DNA of 6,281 nucleotides, taken from contig DASTSE010000070.1 of the NCBI GenBank assembly GCA_035760865.1, positions 1-6,281 of the forward strand, given 5' to 3'. Position 1 is the stretch's first letter. Each line of letters begins with the position of its first letter. Origin of the DNA: Dokdonella_A sp035760865 (GTDB taxonomy: Bacteria; Pseudomonadota; Gammaproteobacteria; Xanthomonadales; Rhodanobacteraceae). A program made the translations under genes and the position numbers. The notes beneath the pieces were generated by a model. That model was not told where the DNA came from and did not search any database. It saw only the letters and a list, made by a program, of their open reading frames with translations. Shown here piece after piece: positions 5,577 through 6,281 of this stretch.

Positions 5577-5717
5577 CGACGCGTCGTTCGTCGACGGCCG
5601 GATGCGGGCGGCGCGTGCGCGATGCGCTTCGCCAGCGTCGCAGTGTAGCGCGACCGCGCGCCGACTAATGATCGTTTAACGTCGCGACCCGCGGCGCTGG
5701 CCTATAGTCCGGCGCCG
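5577..5717. other. Divergent intergenic spacer (yafS-like gene / gloB)
   Basis: These 141 bp separate two divergent genes and include the most A/T-containing stretch in this GC-rich window, CTAATGATCGTTTAAC (5665-5680). A TATAGT hexamer lies just before gloB. For the minus-strand gene, TACACT (5647-5642) is a possible -10 box but lacks a good -35. No repeat or small gene is evident. Confidence 0.55.
5703..5708 (+). promoter_or_regulatory. gloB: Putative -10 element of gloB, near-leaderless transcript
   Basis: TATAGT matches the -10 consensus at 5 of 6 positions and stands out in GC-rich DNA. It ends only 9 nt before the gloB ATG, so transcription would begin about 2-3 nt upstream of the start codon. 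No Shine-Dalgarno is present, which agrees with a leaderless or near-leaderless mRNA. No good -35 hexamer lies at 16-18 bp. Confidence 0.5.
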
Positions 5718-6281
5718 ATGACGCTCCTCGCCCTGCCCGCGCTCGCCGACAACTACATCTGGCTGCTCGCGCAGGGCGCCGATGCGCTCGTCGTCGATCC
5801 CGGCGAGGCCGCGCCGGTCGAGCGCGCGCTCGCGCAGCACGGCCTGCGCCTGCGCGCGATCCTGCTCACCCATCACCACCCCGACCACATCGACGCGGCA
5901 CCGGACCTGGCCGCCCGCCACGGCTGCAGCGTGCACGCACCGCGCGACGCGCGCATCGCGCACGCGGACGTGCGCGTCGGCGACGGCGATCGGGTCGTGC
6001 TGGAAGCGCCCGCGTTCGAGTTCGACGTGCTCGCGATCCCCGGCCACACGCTGAGCCACGTCGCCTACCACGGCGCCGGCGTGCTGTTCTGCGGCGATAC
6101 GCTGTTCAGCGTCGGCTGCGGCCGCCTGTTCGAAGGCACGCCCGCGCAGATGCTCGCATCGCTCGATCGCCTCGCTGCGCTGCCCGACCCGACGCGCGTG
6201 TGCTGCGGCCACGAATACACGCGCGCGAACTGCGCCTTCGCACGCGGCATCGATCCGTCCAATGCCGCCCTCGCCGCGCGC
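5718..6281 (+). CDS. gloB: Hydroxyacylglutathione hydrolase (glyoxalase II), partial at right edge
   Basis: The first 188 codons of an expected 250-260 are present; the open frame leaves the window without a stop. It begins MTLLALPALADNYIWLL, a typical glyoxalase II start. The binuclear metal site is complete: THHHPDH (H52, H54, D56, H57), IPGHT (H110), FCGDTLF (D127) and CCGHEYT (H165), with the family block GCGRLFEGTPAQM at 134-145. The enzyme hydrolyses S-lactoylglutathione to lactate and glutathione, the second step of methylglyoxal detoxification in the cytoplasm. The usual GG after the HxHxDH motif (DHxGG) is replaced by DA here (DHIDAAPDL); those glycines are not metal ligands. The missing part is the C-terminal alpha-helical substrate-binding domain. 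It diverges from the yafS-like gene, as part of a gloB-yafS-rnhA-dnaQ neighbourhood known from E. coli. Confidence 0.96.
   Translation, partial: MTLLALPALADNYIWLLAQGADALVVDPGEAAPVERALAQHGLRLRAILLTHHHPDHIDAAPDLAARHGCSVHAPRDARIAHADVRVGDGDRVVLEAPAFEFDVLAIPGHTLSHVAYHGAGVLFCGDTLFSVGCGRLFEGTPAQMLASLDRLAALPDPTRVCCGHEYTRANCAFARGIDPSNAALAAR

Noticed and set aside
5676..6212. Minus-strand open frame opposite gloB
   Set aside because: It is the complement of a well-supported glyoxalase II frame, with shadow-like composition.

Overview
The window looks like chromosomal DNA from a very high-G+C gammaproteobacterium. The genes gloB, a yafS-like methyltransferase gene, rnhA and dnaQ lie side by side, a neighbourhood also known from Escherichia coli. 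The G/C-dominated third codon positions, the secreted YtcJ-type amidohydrolase and the intergenic repeats starting with GTAGGGTGGG fit the Xanthomonadales (Lysobacter/Luteimonas-like). That placement is inference from composition and recalled repeat style; no marker gene here fixes the genus.

Layout. Positions 1-342 (minus strand) hold the N-terminus of a secreted beta-helix-type protein that runs off the left edge. It overlaps by 26 bp the 3' end of a signal-peptide-bearing, metal-dependent amidohydrolase gene (2062-317, minus). A 189-bp divergent spacer separates that gene from a stand-alone PP2C-family protein phosphatase (2252-2956, plus). Positions 2957-3509 contain no credible gene. They lie between the 3' ends of two convergent genes and carry two 135-bp copies of one dispersed element (about 93% identical, with 18-bp terminal inverted repeats) interleaved with two inverted copies of a second 62-67 bp GC-rich repeat. 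Next comes a minus-strand run: dnaQ (4244-3510), rnhA (4842-4363) and the yafS-like gene (5576-4839), the last two overlapping as ATGA. A 141-bp divergent spacer leads to gloB (plus, from 5718), which is cut by the right edge after 188 codons.

How the genes relate. rnhA (removal of RNA from RNA-DNA hybrids) and dnaQ (proofreading subunit of DNA polymerase III) serve replication. The YafS-like protein sits upstream of rnhA and is probably translationally coupled to it. gloB (second step of methylglyoxal detoxification) is a conserved neighbour without an obvious functional tie. The amidohydrolase and beta-helix protein look like a two-gene unit of exported proteins. The phosphatase has no partner kinase in the window.

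Most of the window is ordinary core-genome content. I found no new defence, CRISPR, toxin-antitoxin or phage system. The part most worth a second look is the composite repeat cluster at 3018-3494, followed by the degenerate methyltransferase and the overlapping secreted-protein gene at the left edge.
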